DNA of 64,000 nt from Bradyrhizobium sp. CCBAU 53351 (GCF_015291745.1 NZ_CP030059.1:2817501-2881500); one strand, 5' to 3'. Positions 51,532-61,607 are shown, counted from the stretch's first letter. Program-made: numbers and translations. The notes: a model not told the origin generated them from the sequence alone.

Positions 51532-51882
51532 ATGAGCTTCGATCCCGACGACGTTCGCAGAGCGCTGCGCAAGGCATGGTCGCCATCGACAGCGAGCCAA
51601 TGGACCGCGAGCAATCCGGCGGCGGGACAGTGCAATGTCACCTCGCTGCTCATTCACGACATGTTCGGCGGCGAGCTTTTGAAGACGCCGCTGCCGGCCG
51701 GCGATCATTTCTACAACAGGATCGAAGGCAAGAGGTACGACTTCACGGCAAGCCAGTTCGACGCGTCGATCGATTATCTGGACTTGCCCGCGAGTCGGGC
51801 CGACGCTGAGCGGGGCGCGACGGCGCCTCAATTAGCCGAATTCAAGAGCGCTTTTCGGCTGCATTGTCCGAAGTCACGCTAG
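51532..51882 (+). CDS. YunG-like small protein
   Basis: 116 residues from ATG 51532. The stretch LRKAWSPSTASQWTASNPAA, then GQCNVTSLLIHDMFGGELLK and HFYNRIEGKRYDFTASQF, has the Trp, Gln-Cys and Asp-Phe-Thr pattern I associate with the YunG family of unknown function. Cytoplasmic, no signal. It stands alone, 37 bases before the end of the convergent monooxygenase pseudogene. Upstream 51326-51531 is A/T-richer than its surroundings. Confidence 0.6.
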   Translation: MSFDPDDVRRALRKAWSPSTASQWTASNPAAGQCNVTSLLIHDMFGGELLKTPLPAGDHFYNRIEGKRYDFTASQFDASIDYLDLPASRADAERGATAPQLAEFKSAFRLHCPKSR

Positions 51883-51918
51883 ATCGAAACGACGCTGCCG
51901 ACGACGACGCGAACGGCT

Positions 51919-53447
51919 TCAGCTCGCATTGGGCTCACCGAACCATCGCGCCGCGGCCCGAGATACGTCCTCGTTGTCGGCAGCCTGTTCGCTGGCCCAG
52001 GCCACGACGCCGTCGGGGCGCACGAGCAAAGCGAGCAGGCCCAGTCGATCCTTTGCTTCGCTTGCAACATAGGCGATCCGGCCGTGCCAACGGCTTGCGA
52101 GCGCTTGAAGCGATGGCTGCGCGCCGAAATCCAGCAACAGCCCTTTCCCTGTTCTGAGGAGCTCGTTCAGTCTTGTCCCATCGCTGAGCTCGAAGTCGGG
52201 CACACTGCGCCCCACCAGCGGATGGTCCTCGCCGAGGTCATAGCGGAGGGATAGGCCCCATACGCGCGCGGCGAAGTAGCTCGCGCCGTCGAGCGTGTCG
52301 ATGAGATCACGGATAATGGCTTCGAGCGCGCGCGAGCTTCTGCTCGGGCGCATCAGCCCGACCTGGGCGCGCGACCAGTCGAGGATCTGTGATCCCACCG
52401 GATGTCGCTCGGTTGAATAGCTGTCCAGCAGCCCGGCGGGCGCATCGCCACGAATCGTTGCCGCGAGCTTCCATCCGAGGTTCATGGCATCGCCGAGGCC
52501 GAGGTTCAGGCCTTGGCCGCCCAGCGGCGAATGGATGTGCGCGGCATCACCGGCCAGCAACACGCGGCCGGCGCGATAGTTCGTTGCCTGATAGGCGCGG
52601 TCTGTCCAGGTGGTTGCGAGCAGCAGGGCGGAGACCGTCAGGTCGACGCCCGAAACCCTGCGCAGCACCGCCTCGACATGATCGCGCTCCAGTTCGCTGC
52701 GGTGCGCGGCGCCGCCGTCGAAATCGACCATCGCGATCGTCCCCGGCGCCGCATAGGTGTACATCCCGAAAGGTGTGTAATGGCGACCCGGCGCGAGCGC
52801 GGCCGGATCGGCCAGCTCGATCTGCACGGAATAGCCGGTGAATTCCGGATCGGTCCCGGTGAAGCCGATGCCGGCCGCCTTTCGCACGCTGCTGCGCCCG
52901 CCGTCGCAACCAACGAGCCAGCGGCCGTGACGGCTCCGCCGGCCGACTCCACCGTCACGCCATCCGTGGATTGCCTGAGAGCCTCGACGGCGCAGCCGCG
53001 CCGGATCTCCGCACCCAGAATCTCGGCGCGGATCGCAAGCACGGCCTCGATGCTAGCCATGTCGGCCGCGATGCTCCCGATCCGGCCGGGCAGGCGGTAT
53101 GGCCATTGCGTTGCGTCGATCTGATCGTGGAAGAACTGGATGCCGGCGAAATGACCGGCAGGGCGACGCTGCTGCTGCATCCAGTGCGCACCCGTTGGTA
53201 TTTCCCGGCTCGCCGTGCGATCTGTCAGATGCTCCAGCAGGCCACGACGCTCGAAGCTCTCGATCGTCGGCGCCGAAAGACCGCGCAACCCGAAAGGCAG
53301 GCCCTTGAGCGGCGCGTGCGGATCGTCTGTCTTTTCCAGGACCAGCACCGAACAGTCGGCCATCCGCAACTCGCAAGCCAGAAACAGGCCGACGGGACCG
53401 GCGCCCGCGATGATGACGTCATATAGGGGAGTGTCGGAAATCTGCAT
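51919..53447 (-). pseudogene. FAD-dependent aromatic monooxygenase (PheA/TfdB/UbiH type), frameshifted
   Basis: The start at ATG 53447 (GGAG upstream) gives YDVIIAGAGPVGLFLACELR, the FAD-binding GxGxxG. The first frame continues sensibly to about residue 175 (GVTVESAGGAVTA). At about 52920-52940 the expected GRWLVGCDGGRSSVRKAAGI continues in the next frame, which then runs intact to 51919. That frame includes VLLAGDAAHIHSPLGGQGLN, the second FAD motif with GD, and NLGLGDAMNLGWKLAA. A single-base deletion (or two-base gain) explains it. The intact protein would be about 508 residues. Either a recent pseudogene or a sequencing error. Confidence 0.85.
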
Positions 53448-53674
53448 GAACGGCTCCATTGTCGATGTTCGACCGGAGCGTTTCCCAGACCTGAGGACCT
53501 CACGGACGAACGCCTGATCGCCCAAACAGCGATCGTGTTCGTCGTGGGGATCTCAGGCACGAGGCCAAAGACCAGAGCTTTCGTTACCGAAAGGACTTGG
53601 GCTTACCAGACCAAGTCTGCCTTTTCCGACATGGCCAATCTAGCCGTCTGGTCGCAGCCTCGTCAATGGAACGA

Positions 53675-54211
53675 CTATGGCGACGGTCCTGCGAGCCGGC
53701 CAATCCTGTCACGAATGTAGGTCTCCGCCCGCTCCAGCAGATCGTCAAGCGAACCATCGGCGGTGTCGAGCACGAGGCGTTCACGATCCCACGGTTCATA
53801 CGCTCTGCTCACGACATCACTCCAGGGTGGGAGTCGAAAACCTTCAATGTCGGGGGTGCGGCTTTCCACGCGTTGCCGGTGCAGCGGCGGCTCGCTGCAA
53901 AGCGTCTCGATCTCAACCAGGCGTGCCGAGGTCTTCACGGCACATCGCCGCCAGGCAGCGCGGCTTGCCAGTACCGGATTGACGCAGTCAGCGATAACGA
54001 TGCGCCCGAGCTTGAGATTTTCGGCAGCCAGCGCATTGGCGATCGCATAACCCTCTGCGCCGGCGGCAAAGCCAGCGTCGCGCAACGCCTGCTCGATCGA
54101 GTCGATACGAAGATATGTGGCCGAGAGCCGAACGGTCAGCTCGCGAGCAATCGTCGTCTTGCCGGTGCCGGGAAGGCCGCCGAACACAATGAGTACAGGT
54201 GAGAGGCTCAT
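53675..54211 (-). CDS. P-loop kinase-like protein (AAA_33 family)
   Basis: 178 residues from ATG 54211. The Walker A motif FGGLPGTGKTTIARELTVRL lies at the start, with a following YLRIDSIEQALRDAG in which Asp is the likely base. A later helical lid contains Arg pairs. This matches small zeta-toxin/chloramphenicol-phosphotransferase-like kinases that phosphorylate small molecules. Substrate unknown. The 227 bases between it and the monooxygenase gene contain no gene I can support. Confidence 0.8.
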   Translation of the reverse strand: MSLSPVLIVFGGLPGTGKTTIARELTVRLSATYLRIDSIEQALRDAGFAAGAEGYAIANALAAENLKLGRIVIADCVNPVLASRAAWRRCAVKTSARLVEIETLCSEPPLHRQRVESRTPDIEGFRLPPWSDVVSRAYEPWDRERLVLDTADGSLDDLLERAETYIRDRIGRLAGPSP

Positions 54212-54412
54212 GATGTCGATGATGCGGCATCGGGCCGAGGCCCGCAACGGGGCCGGAGCCGGCGCTGCCGAGGGTTGCTGACGCGAACCTGACGACAGGT
54301 TGAGCTGCCTTCCGGTCACTTTTTCGCTGGCCGAGGCGGCCGGAATGGTGGAAGAGAGCAGAGATGCCGCGCGCGGGCCGTGCGGTGACTTTGAGTATCT
54401 TGCGGACATGCG

Positions 54413-55087
54413 ATGCGTCTTCTGATCGTCGAGGACAATGCCGAACTGTCGCGGCTCGTCGCGGGCGGGCTGGCGGCGGCCGGCTACCAGAGCGACATCG
54501 TGGGCAGCGCGGCCGAGGCACGCGAGGCGGTGAGCAGCGTCAGCTATGCCGCGATGATCCTCGACCTCGGGCTGCCCGATGGCGACGGTCTGTCGGTGCT
54601 GCGCGAGCTGCGCCTCAAGATGGAACCGCTCCCCGTGCTGGTGCTGACTGCACGAGGCGGCCTGCAGGACCGCGTCAGCGGCCTGCGCAGCGGCGCCGAC
54701 GATTATCTCGCAAAGCCGTTCGCGATGGAGGAGCTGGTGGCGCGGCTGGAGGCGATCCTGCGCCGACCCGGCCAACTGCTTGGCCGCTCGCTCAGTCTCG
54801 CCAACCTTGTCTACGACACCGAGAGCCGCCAGATCTTCGTCGACGACCAGCCGCGGATCATCTCCGCGCGCGAGACCTCGGTGCTCGAGATCCTGCTGCG
54901 CCGGCAAGGGCGGGTGGTGCCGAAGAAGAACGTCGAGGACCATATTTTCGGGCTGGACGGCGAGGTCGCCTCCAACGCGGTCGAGGTCTATGTCTCGCGG
55001 CTGCGCAAGCAGCTTGCCGAACACGGCGCCAAGGTCGTGATCCACACCATCCGCGGCGTCGGCTATCTCATGGACGTGGAGAAATAG
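54413..55087 (+). CDS. OmpR-family response regulator (TctD/QseB-like)
   Basis: 224 residues. Receiver domain: MRLLIVEDNAELSRLVAGGL with acidic pair, phospho-acceptor Asp51 in MILDLGLPDGDGL, and KPFAMEELVARLEAIL supplying the Lys. A winged-helix DNA-binding domain follows (LSLANLVYDTESRQIFVDDQ to VEVYVSRLRKQLAEHGAKVV). The stop is one base before the GTG of the kinase gene, so the two form one operon. Similar TctD-type regulators control carboxylate transporters, and TRAP genes lie nearby. Confidence 0.94.
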   Translation: MRLLIVEDNAELSRLVAGGLAAAGYQSDIVGSAAEAREAVSSVSYAAMILDLGLPDGDGLSVLRELRLKMEPLPVLVLTARGGLQDRVSGLRSGADDYLAKPFAMEELVARLEAILRRPGQLLGRSLSLANLVYDTESRQIFVDDQPRIISARETSVLEILLRRQGRVVPKKNVEDHIFGLDGEVASNAVEVYVSRLRKQLAEHGAKVVIHTIRGVGYLMDVEK

Positions 55088-55088
55088 C

Positions 55089-56516
55089 GTGGCCCGGATC
55101 GGGTCCCATCCCGGCTCCCTTGCCGGCTCCTATGGCAGGTCGCCGACGTTCAAATCGCTGATCTGGCGCATCGTCTTCCTGCACATCCTGGCGGTCGCGG
55201 TGGTCGCGGTCTTCCTGCCGCTGGTGCTGTTCTGGCTGCTCAATTCGGAGATCGACCAGCTGCATCGCGATGCCATGCGCGCCCAGGCCGAAGTGCTGGC
55301 GGAGCGCATCGTTGCCCAGCCGGGCGGCTCGTTGACGTTCAATCTGCCCGACAGTCTCAAGGGCCTCTATTCGGAAGCGTATGGCCGCTATCAGTACGAC
55401 ATTCGCGATGCCGAGGGCCGCTTGCTGTTCTCCTCGCACCGGCGTTCCGCTGCCGCAGTGCGCTCGTCGGAGAGCATTTCCGGCGCCACCGTCACCCGCG
55501 ATATCGACGGCAAGACGGTGCGCATCCAGGTCGCCGAGGACCTCGCACACCGCGACGTCATCATCGACGACATCGTCTCGAACTTCTTCCGGCGCGTGGG
55601 ATGGATCACCATTCCGATCCTCCTGATCCTGCTCGCCACCGACATCATCATCTTTCGCCGGGCGATCGCGCCGCTGTGGAGGGCCTCCGAGAAGGCCAGC
55701 AATATCGGTCCGGCGCGCACCGACATTCGCCTGCCGACGGAGCAGATCCCGCGCGAGATCCTGCCGCTGGTCACCGCCGTCAACGAGGCGCTCGACCGGC
55801 TCGAAGGCGGCTTTCGGGTGCAACGGCAGTTCACGGCGGACGCCGCGCATCAATTGCGCACGCCGCTCGCGATCCTGCGCACGCGGATCGAGACGCTCGA
55901 CGATCGCGCGGCGCGGCAGGCGCTGCATGCCGATATCGAAACCATGAGCCGCCTCGTTGCCCAGCTCCTGGAGATCGCCGAGCTCGACACCCTGGTGCTC
56001 GATCCCGCAGAGACCGCGGATCTGCGCGCGGTCAGCGCCGAGGTGGTGGCCTCGATCGCTCCGTTCGCGATCGCGCAGCACAAGGACATCGCGCTGAAGG
56101 GCGCCGACGTGCCGGTGCTGATCCACGGCAATGCGGAGATGTTGCAGCGCGCGATCTTCAACCTCGCCGAAAACGCCATCAAGTTCACGGCAAAGGACAC
56201 CACCGTCGACGTCGAGGTGGGCGAGGACGGTTCGGTGCGCGTGCGCGATTCCGGCCCGGGGATCGCGGAGGCCGAGCGCGAGCTGATCTTCCAGCGCTTC
56301 TGGCGCGCCGACCGCCGGCGCAGCGACGGTGCGGGCCTCGGACTCTCGATCGTGCGCGCGGTGGCGGACGATCACGCGGCCACGGTCGCGGTGGAGAATC
56401 TTCCGGGAGGCGGAGCCGAGTTCACGCTGCGGTTTCGGCTGGCGGAGGAGGAAGCTTCTTTTTCCTCTCCCCTTGTGGGAGAGGGCGGCTCGCCGCGACA
56501 GCGGCGAGACGGGTGA
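55089..56516 (+). CDS. Sensor histidine kinase (TctE/QseC-like), C-terminus within a dispersed repeat
   Basis: 475 residues from GTG 55089. Membrane helices lie at about 26-50 and 171-189, enclosing a periplasmic 2CSK_N-type sensor region, then a HAMP-like linker. HisKA AAHQLRTPLAILRTRIETL has phospho-His254; the ATPase boxes are NLAENAIKFT, VRDSGPGIAEAE and GAGLGLSIVRAVADDH. The kinase fold ends near residue 455 (GGGAEFTLRFRLAEEE). The last 19 residues (SFSSPLVGEGGSPRQRRDG) are encoded by the inverted-repeat element at 56458 onward, which also supplies the stop. Confidence 0.92.
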   Translation: MARIGSHPGSLAGSYGRSPTFKSLIWRIVFLHILAVAVVAVFLPLVLFWLLNSEIDQLHRDAMRAQAEVLAERIVAQPGGSLTFNLPDSLKGLYSEAYGRYQYDIRDAEGRLLFSSHRRSAAAVRSSESISGATVTRDIDGKTVRIQVAEDLAHRDVIIDDIVSNFFRRVGWITIPILLILLATDIIIFRRAIAPLWRASEKASNIGPARTDIRLPTEQIPREILPLVTAVNEALDRLEGGFRVQRQFTADAAHQLRTPLAILRTRIETLDDRAARQALHADIETMSRLVAQLLEIAELDTLVLDPAETADLRAVSAEVVASIAPFAIAQHKDIALKGADVPVLIHGNAEMLQRAIFNLAENAIKFTAKDTTVDVEVGEDGSVRVRDSGPGIAEAERELIFQRFWRADRRRSDGAGLGLSIVRAVADDHAATVAVENLPGGGAEFTLRFRLAEEEASFSSPLVGEGGSPRQRRDG

Positions 56517-56630
56517 GGGCTCTCTCTCAGCGTGTGAGCCGTCTCCAATGGAGTTTGCTGAAGCAACCCCTCATCCGGCGCGGACTGTGTTCGCGCCACC
56601 TTCTGCCACAGGGGGAGAAGGAAGAAGCGC
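56458..56630. repeat. Dispersed GC-rich inverted-repeat element
   Basis: A left copy (cctctcccc ttgtgggagaggg cggctcgccgcg, with the cgccgcgacagcggcg stem, then gacgggtgaggg) is followed about 55 bases later by a related inverted copy (aacccctcatccggcgcgga, then cgcgccaccttctgccacaggggga). The halves can pair over the ccctcatcc/gggtgaggg and tctccc/gggaga parts. The pattern is common in Bradyrhizobium-group intergenic sequence. It enters the histidine kinase gene on the left and ends just before the peptidase stop on the right. Confidence 0.75.
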
Positions 56631-56635
56631 CGTCG

Positions 56636-57925
56636 CTATTTCACCTTGCCGCTCGACAGGTCCATGATCATCCGCGTCGCCAGATACAGCCGCGGCACGA
56701 TGCTGCCGAGCTGCACATATTCGGCATCGTTGGAGTGTGCACCGAAGCCTGACAGGCCCATGCCTTCGACCACGGCTCCGCTGGTCTTCAACGCGGCGAA
56801 CGCGGCGTCGGTGCCGCCGCCGGTCGCCTTCTCGTCGACCTTGAGGGATAGTCCGATCTCGCCATAGATCGTCTTGCCGTGGGCCGCCACGCGGCGCGAG
56901 GCCTCGTTGGCCTCGAGCGGCGGGCGACGCACCTCGAACTTCAGGTCGACCTTGGAATCGGGCAGCAGGCGATTCTTGATCTTGTCCTGCAGCTCCTTCT
57001 GCAACGCGTCGAAATCCGACACCTTGAGCGCACGCGCATCGGCCTGCGCCATGGCGTTCGCAGGGATCACGTTGCGGTTGGTGCCGGATTGGGCGACCGT
57101 CCAGTTCAGCTTCAGACCCTGCTCGGGCTTGGACAGGTCCTTCATCTGCAGCAGCTGGTGCGAGAGCTCGTACAGCGCATTCACGCCGCCCTCGGGCCGC
57201 GCGCCCGCATGTGACGACTTGCCCTGCACGGTGAGATAGGCCGAGCCGATGCCGCTGGTGGCGAGTCGCAGCGTGCCGTCGGCGCCCCCGCCCTCGAACG
57301 AGAACACCGCGTCCTGATCCGCAGCGAATTTGGTGATGGTGCTGCGCCAGCCGGGCGAGGAGATCTCCTCGTCGCCGTTCGTGAGAACCGTGAGCGTGCC
57401 GTAATCCCTGAAATTCAACTTCTGCAGCAACGCCACGGCATGGAGAATGAGCGCAACGCCCTGCTTGTCGTCGGCGATGCCGAGGCCGTAGGCCTTGTCG
57501 CCGTCGATGCGGAACGGCTGGTCCTTCAGCATGCCCTTCAGGTACACGGTGTCCATATGGGCGATCAGCATGATCTTCCTGGTTCCCGTGCCCTTGAACA
57601 CGGCGTGCACGGCCGGCCCGATCTTCTCAGGGCTGTCGTCGAGGCGATGGATGTCGGTGGGTTGCAGGATCTCCACCGTGCCGCCGAGCTGCTTGAGCTG
57701 ACCGGCAACGCGCTCGGCGATCTGGTTCAGACCCTCGATGTCCTTGCTGCCGGATTCGATATTGACGAGATCGCGCAGCGTGTCGAGCAGCGGCTGCTGC
57801 TCCTTTTGCGCCAGCACGTGGAGGTCGGCGGCCGGCTCGGCGTGCACCGTCGCTGCGGCACATGTCAGCCAGAGCGAGGTGAGCAATGGGCCGAGGGCGG
57901 AGGGAGCAGGGTGCGAGCTGGGCAT
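56636..57925 (-). CDS. M20 family peptidase (glutamate carboxypeptidase/CPG2-like)
   Basis: 429 residues. It has a Sec signal (LGPLLTSLWLTCAAATVHAE). Metal-site residues of the M20 family are visible: LIAHMDTVY (His and Asp), GLGIADDKQGVALILHAV (bridging Asp), GDEEISSPG (catalytic Glu then metal Glu), and GFGAHSNDAEYV near the end (final His). The dimerisation domain lies at about 215-330 (LTVQGKSSHAGARPEGGVNA). Exported or periplasmic zinc exopeptidase releasing glutamate or similar from peptides or folates. The 119-base gap to dctM holds no gene. Confidence 0.92.
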   Translation of the reverse strand: MPSSHPAPSALGPLLTSLWLTCAAATVHAEPAADLHVLAQKEQQPLLDTLRDLVNIESGSKDIEGLNQIAERVAGQLKQLGGTVEILQPTDIHRLDDSPEKIGPAVHAVFKGTGTRKIMLIAHMDTVYLKGMLKDQPFRIDGDKAYGLGIADDKQGVALILHAVALLQKLNFRDYGTLTVLTNGDEEISSPGWRSTITKFAADQDAVFSFEGGGADGTLRLATSGIGSAYLTVQGKSSHAGARPEGGVNALYELSHQLLQMKDLSKPEQGLKLNWTVAQSGTNRNVIPANAMAQADARALKVSDFDALQKELQDKIKNRLLPDSKVDLKFEVRRPPLEANEASRRVAAHGKTIYGEIGLSLKVDEKATGGGTDAAFAALKTSGAVVEGMGLSGFGAHSNDAEYVQLGSIVPRLYLATRMIMDLSSGKVK

Positions 57926-58044
57926 GAGCGGCCATCCCTAGGACTGAGGATGGCCCGATATGCCCGCGTTTCCCGTGCTTGTCACGCGCGCCGTCGCGCG
58001 TCATGCGCCACTTGCGTGGAACACGACGGCGGGTGTGGTTCCCA

Positions 58045-59700
58045 CTACTTCGACGGCGGTCCGAGATCCAGCGGCGGCAGCTCGATCTGCGGCACCTCGA
58101 TCTTGATCGTGGAGGGATCGATATTCGACTGCACGCCCTTGTAATGCATGACCATCGACGGGAACGCGATCACCAGACCGACCATGATCATCTGGATGAC
58201 GACGAACGGCACCGCACCCCAATAGATCTGCCCCGTGGTGACCGGCTCCATTCGCTTGCCGGTGACGCGATCGGTGTAGCGATCCTTCGGCGCGACCGAG
58301 CGGAGATAGAACAAGGCGAAGCCGAACGGCGGATGCATGAACGAGGTCTGCATGTTGACGCCGAGGATGACGCCGAACCAGATCAGGTCGATGCCGAGAT
58401 GCTCGGCCGCAGGTCCGAGCAACGGAATCACGATGAAGGCCAGCTCGAAGAAGTCGAGGAAGAAGGCCAGCACGAACACGAAGGCGTTGACGAAGATCAG
58501 GAAGCCGACCTGGCCGCCGGGCAGCGAGGTCAAGAGGTGTTCGACCCAGACGTGGCCGTTGACGCCGTAGAAGGTGAGCGAGAACACGCGCGCGCCGACC
58601 AGGATGAACACCACGAAAGCCGACAGCTTCGCGGTCGATTCCGTGGCCTGCCGGATCAGGTCCCAGCTCAGCCGCCGCTTCGCGGCACCGAGGATGAGGG
58701 CGCCGGCGGCCCCCATCGCGCCGCCTTCGGTCGGGGTGGCGACGCCGATGAAGATCGTGCCGAGCACGAGGAAGATCAGGAACAGCGGCGGCACCATGAC
58801 GAAGGTGGTCTGCTGCGCCATCTTCGAGAGGAATCGGAAGCCGGTGAGCTTGTCGATGACCCAGTTCACCACGGCGACGATGAAGGCGAAGATGATGCCG
58901 CAGAACATGCTGAGCACGACGTAATCGGCGCCATGTACGGTCGAATTGCGCATCATGAACCAGCCGAACACGCAGCTCGCCAGGAACAGCACGCCGAGCG
59001 AGAGCAGGCCGCGATCGCCATTGTCCTCGCGGAAGCCGATGGCTTCCTTGGGCAGGCCCGGCGTCGCCTTCGGGAAGATCATGCTGACGAGGAAGGCGTA
59101 GGAGGCGTAGAGGCCGGCGAGCACGAGGCCGGGAATGAAGGCGCCCTCGTACATGTCGCCGACGGACTTGCCGAGCTGGTCGGCCATCACGATCAGGACG
59201 AGCGAGGGCGGAATGATCTGCGCGAGCGTACCGGACGCGGCGATGACGCCGGCTGCCACGCGGCGGTCGTAGCCGTAGCGCAGCATGATCGGGAGCGAGA
59301 TCAGACCCATCGAGATCACGGACGCTGCGACCACGCCCGTCGTCGCCGCGAGCAGCGCGCCGACGAAGATCACGGCATAGGCAAGGCCGCCGCGGATGGT
59401 ACCGAACAATTGGCCGATGGTGTCGAGCAGGTCTTCGGCCATGCCCGACCGCTCCAGCACCAGTCCCATGAAGGTGAAGAAGGGAATGGCCAGCAGCGTG
59501 TCGTTGTTCATCACGCCGTAGACCCGCTCCGGCAGCGCCTGGAGGAAGTCAGGGTGGAATTGGCCAAGCTCGACGCCGATGATGGCGTAGAACAGGCCAA
59601 CGGCGCCGAGCGAGAATGCCGCGGGATAGCCGAGCAGCAGCACGACGACCAGCGACGCGAACATGATGGGCGCCATATTGGCGATAATAAAAGCGGTCAT
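58045..59700 (-). CDS. dctM: TRAP transporter large permease DctM/TakM
   Basis: 551 residues, longer than usual DctM (about 430), as in the TakM-type subgroup. About 14 membrane helices. Landmarks: GYPAAFSLGAVGLFYAIIGV, IPFFTFMGLVLERSGMAEDL, ALLAATTGVVAASVISMGLI, ASGTLAQIIPPSLVLIVMAD and PTEGGAMGAAGALILG. It couples solute entry to a Na+ gradient. It follows dctQ by 26 bases. Likely partners are the TakP/DctP-like binding proteins at 48.9 and 50.2 kb. Confidence 0.95.
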   Translation of the reverse strand: MTAFIIANMAPIMFASLVVVLLLGYPAAFSLGAVGLFYAIIGVELGQFHPDFLQALPERVYGVMNNDTLLAIPFFTFMGLVLERSGMAEDLLDTIGQLFGTIRGGLAYAVIFVGALLAATTGVVAASVISMGLISLPIMLRYGYDRRVAAGVIAASGTLAQIIPPSLVLIVMADQLGKSVGDMYEGAFIPGLVLAGLYASYAFLVSMIFPKATPGLPKEAIGFREDNGDRGLLSLGVLFLASCVFGWFMMRNSTVHGADYVVLSMFCGIIFAFIVAVVNWVIDKLTGFRFLSKMAQQTTFVMVPPLFLIFLVLGTIFIGVATPTEGGAMGAAGALILGAAKRRLSWDLIRQATESTAKLSAFVVFILVGARVFSLTFYGVNGHVWVEHLLTSLPGGQVGFLIFVNAFVFVLAFFLDFFELAFIVIPLLGPAAEHLGIDLIWFGVILGVNMQTSFMHPPFGFALFYLRSVAPKDRYTDRVTGKRMEPVTTGQIYWGAVPFVVIQMIMVGLVIAFPSMVMHYKGVQSNIDPSTIKIEVPQIELPPLDLGPPSK

Positions 59701-59726
59701 GATTTCCCCTACACCGTCGCCAACGG

Positions 59727-60308
59727 CTACTTCTTCTCGATCGCTTCGACGAGATGCTCGACTTCCGCTTCCAGCGCGGACACCTGGGATTCATGCGGGT
59801 CCGGAATCATTCCGCGCATCACCGCAATCCGCTTGATCAGCTCGGAGATGCCTTGAACGAGCAGGAAGGCGAACCCGATCATGATCAGGGCTTTGGCGGG
59901 CCATTGCGGCAGGCCGCCGGCATTGCCGGATTGCTCGTTGATGTGGAACGAGCGCTGGAAGAACGGCACGCCGGTGATGATCATCACGATGCAGAGCGGA
60001 ATGAGGAAGAACAGGTGACCGATCACGTCGATGACGTTGCGGAGCGTCTTCGGCAGCGCGTTGTTCACGATGTCGATGCGGATGTGCTCGTTGTCGAGCA
60101 GCGTCCAGGGCGAGCACAACAGGAATACGATGCTGAACAGCACCCATTGCAGCTCGAGCCACGAATTGGAGGATGTGTCGAAGGTCTTGCGGACGATCGC
60201 ATTGACCGCCGAGATGATGACGGCGGCGACGATCAGCCACGCCAGGCGTTTGCCCGTCCAGCGTGTGAACGCGTCAATCCCCTGGCTCAGCTTTAGGAGC
60301 GCTTGCAA
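59727..60308 (-). CDS. dctQ: TRAP transporter small permease DctQ/TakQ
   Basis: 193 residues from TTG 60308, with GGGGAGGA about seven bases upstream. Four membrane helices (about 20-40, 52-72, 95-117, 138-158). The DctQ signature SNSWLELQWVLFSIVFLLCS followed by DNEHIRIDIV is present. It ends with an acidic helix (SALEAEVEHLVEAIEKK). It precedes dctM in one operon whose promoter lies in 60309-60479. Confidence 0.92.
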   Translation of the reverse strand: MQALLKLSQGIDAFTRWTGKRLAWLIVAAVIISAVNAIVRKTFDTSSNSWLELQWVLFSIVFLLCSPWTLLDNEHIRIDIVNNALPKTLRNVIDVIGHLFFLIPLCIVMIITGVPFFQRSFHINEQSGNAGGLPQWPAKALIMIGFAFLLVQGISELIKRIAVMRGMIPDPHESQVSALEAEVEHLVEAIEKK

Positions 60309-60479
60309 CGATAGGTCCTCCCCCGATGGTATGCCCCGGCCGTCTTGACTGCGCCGAACTGGCGCGTGGCTTATTTCGCCGCGCAGGCATGAAGCCGCCG
60401 CACCAAACCAGCGGGCGTGCCGCCAGTCAATCGGAAGTTTGTTGATAGTTAAGGGGAATAAGGCCGTAGTCCGACGGTG

Positions 60480-61499
60480 TCAGCCGCCGGTGACGCTCAT
60501 GTGCCTGGAGACGCTGGGACGGTCGTGGCGGCGGTCGATGATGAAATCATGGCCCTTGGGCTTGAGGCCGATGGCGCGGTCGATTGCATCCGCAAGCAGC
60601 ACGTCGTCGTCAGATGCACGCAAGGGTTTGCGCAGATCCGAGGCATCCTCGTGACCGAGGCAGGTGTGCAGCGTTCCCGTGCAGGTAATCCGAACCCGGT
60701 TGCAGGATTCGCAGAAATTGTGCGTCATCGGCGTGATGAAGCCGAGCTTGCCGCCGGTCTCGGCGACGCTGACATAGCGGGCCGGCCCTCCAGTGCTCTC
60801 GGCGAGGTCCGTCAGCGTGAATTGCTGGGCGAGGCGTGCGCGCACCAGCGAGAGCGGCAGATACTGGTCGATGCGGCCGGAGCCGATCTCGCCCATCGGC
60901 ATCACCTCGATCAGCGTCAGGCCCATGCCCTTGCCGTGGGCCCAGCGCATCAGCTCGGGAAGCTCGTCCTCGTTGAGGTTCTTCAGCGCCACCGCGTTGA
61001 TCTTGATGGCAAGGCCTGCGGCCCGCGCGGCCTCAATGCCCTCCAGCACCTTGTCGATCTCGCCCCAGCGGGTGATCTCGCGAAACTTCTTGGGATCGAG
61101 CGTGTCGAGCGAGACGTTGATACGGCGGACGCCGCAATCGGCGAGCTCGCTTGCGTGTTTCGCCAGCTGGGTGCCGTTGGTGGTCAGCGTCAGCTCGTTC
61201 AGGGCGCCGCTGGAAAGATGCCGCGATAGCGAGCGCACCAGCGTCATCACGTTGCGCCGGACCAGCGGCTCGCCCCCGGTGAGCCGCAGCTTCTTGACGC
61301 CCTTGGCAATGAAGGCCGAGCAGAGCCGGTCGAGTTCCTCCAGCGTCAGCAGGTTCGCCTTGGGCAGGAACGTCATGTCTTCGGACATGCAATAGAAGCA
61401 GCGCAGGTCGCAGCGGTCGGTGACGGACACGCGCAAATAACTGATGGTCCGCCCGAACGGATCGGTCATCGGGGTCGACAGCGCGGCAGGTCCGTCCAT
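60480..61499 (-). CDS. moaA: GTP 3',8-cyclase MoaA (molybdenum cofactor synthesis)
   Basis: 339 residues from ATG 61499 (a second ATG at 61469, MTDPFGR, is also plausible). Radical-SAM cysteines: [16 protein letters not shown] (C-x3-C-x2-C). [18 protein letters not shown] binds SAM. C-terminal cluster cysteines lie in [20 protein letters not shown]. It ends in the activating Gly-Gly (SVTGG). It converts GTP to 3',8-cyclo-dihydro-GTP, the first step of molybdopterin synthesis. Cytoplasmic, single gene here. Confidence 0.96.
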   Translation of the reverse strand: MDGPAALSTPMTDPFGRTISYLRVSVTDRCDLRCFYCMSEDMTFLPKANLLTLEELDRLCSAFIAKGVKKLRLTGGEPLVRRNVMTLVRSLSRHLSSGALNELTLTTNGTQLAKHASELADCGVRRINVSLDTLDPKKFREITRWGEIDKVLEGIEAARAAGLAIKINAVALKNLNEDELPELMRWAHGKGMGLTLIEVMPMGEIGSGRIDQYLPLSLVRARLAQQFTLTDLAESTGGPARYVSVAETGGKLGFITPMTHNFCESCNRVRITCTGTLHTCLGHEDASDLRKPLRASDDDVLLADAIDRAIGLKPKGHDFIIDRRHDRPSVSRHMSVTGG

Positions 61500-61607
61500 T
61501 GAAAAGGCCTTGTCACTTACGGCGACGGGTGCACCTTTGCTTCAGCGGTGCTCAGGATGCAATCTAAGCATCGGACGCGACGAGGACAATCGGGTGGTAT
61601 ACGTAGG

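Noticed and set aside
57979..59856. 625-residue plus-strand open frame, extremely His/Asp/Glu-rich
   Set aside because: It is the reverse complement of dctM, and its composition is what antisense of a membrane protein gives. No ribosome site.
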